DNA of 64,000 nucleotides from Xylanimonas protaetiae (GTDB lineage: Bacteria; Actinomycetota; Actinomycetes; Actinomycetales; Cellulomonadaceae): assembly GCF_004135385.1 (NCBI RefSeq), contig NZ_CP035493.1, forward strand, positions 1,488,001-1,552,000, in the 5' to 3' direction. Below, piece by piece: positions 63,818 to 64,000 of the stretch. Below the pieces are notes generated by a model that was not told the DNA's origin, made no database searches, and worked only from the letters and a program-made list of their open reading frames with translations. Each line of letters opens with the position of its first letter. Positions within the stretch are counted from its first letter, which is position 1. The position numbers were made by a program, and so were the translations under genes.

Positions 63818-64000
63818 TCAGCTCAGCGGCGGGACGACGTGCTCCACGGCCACGACGCGCGGCCCCTTGCTCGTCGACGCCACGTGCGCGACCAGCAGCT
63901 CGCCCGGCTCGAGGAACGGGTCCGCGGACGGCAGGCGGTCGGCCACCGCGCGGCGTGAGTGCTGCCCCAGCACGTCCAGCACCGTGGGCAGCACGGGCCG
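63818..64000 (-). CDS. 3' end of an unidentified gene, cut by the window edge
   Basis: An open frame on the minus strand from the edge to a TGA at 63818-63820 gives 60 residues ending HVASTSKGPRVVAVEHVVPPLS. High third-position GC supports coding. It converges on pit. I do not recognise the family from this fragment. Confidence 0.45.
   Translation of the reverse strand, partial: RPVLPTVLDVLGQHSRRAVADRLPSADPFLEPGELLVAHVASTSKGPRVVAVEHVVPPLS

Overview
The window is chromosomal DNA of a high-GC Gram-positive actinobacterium. GC is very high throughout and third codon positions are almost all G or C. The small SRP RNA, the recR-DUF5063-lysC-asd gene group, carbohydrate-active enzymes and the many TANNNT promoters placed right before GTG/ATG starts point to Micrococcales, probably near Cellulomonas, Cellulosimicrobium or Isoptericola. 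That placement is an inference from gene content and codon use; no search was run.

Layout. 1-4.4 kb: 3' part of a uracil permease facing a LytR_C membrane protein and a 98-aa conserved protein, a decayed GH6 cellulase, a membrane protein with its winged-helix regulator on a probable leaderless promoter, tRNA-Ser(GGA) and the SRP RNA. 4.4-7.7 kb: methionine importer metQ-metN-metI behind a 400-base leader that holds a small Met/Cys/Arg peptide ORF. 7.8-12.1 kb: dnaX and a serine hydrolase. 12.3-26.6 kb: what reads as a galactomannan or manno-oligosaccharide utilisation locus: PfkB sugar kinase (frameshifted), GH36 alpha-galactosidase (three frameshifts), a five-gene oligosaccharide/peptide-type ABC importer, a ROK regulator, a GH2 beta-mannosidase and an AGE-family mannose isomerase/epimerase. 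26.6-27.9 kb: corA behind a leader with a Pro/Glu mini-ORF and a strong hairpin. 28.0-34.7 kb: MacA/MacB-like export genes, a secreted lipoprotein and a second, very long adaptor. 34.8-42.2 kb: recR, DUF5063, an ABC-2 exporter pair, a TauE-type permease, an ABM-fold protein, lysC (with an internal beta-subunit start) and asd. 42.3-47.8 kb: a CREST-type membrane protein, a DUF6318-like secreted protein, an SNF2/SWIM helicase and a cysteine-less HesB-like protein. 47.8-55.3 kb: two divergent phage-repressor-like regulators next to an 1870-aa VWA surface protein and its sortase. 55.3-64 kb: an M50-like peptidase, a DEAD-box helicase, msrB, two MarR regulators, a DHA2 drug exporter with twin operators, a DUF47/PhoU-like protein plus Pit phosphate transporter, and a partial gene at the edge.

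Three non-coding themes stand out. First, four copies of a long hairpin repeat share one architecture: two 19-base-spaced units per arm and an 8-base loop. One of the four has a different word in the same layout. Second, five genes have a TANNNT box exactly seven bases before the start codon, consistent with leaderless mRNAs. Third, four one-base contractions lie at G/C runs within about 2.6 kb, hitting only the alpha-galactosidase and sugar kinase genes; they are either assembly errors or joint decay of one pathway.
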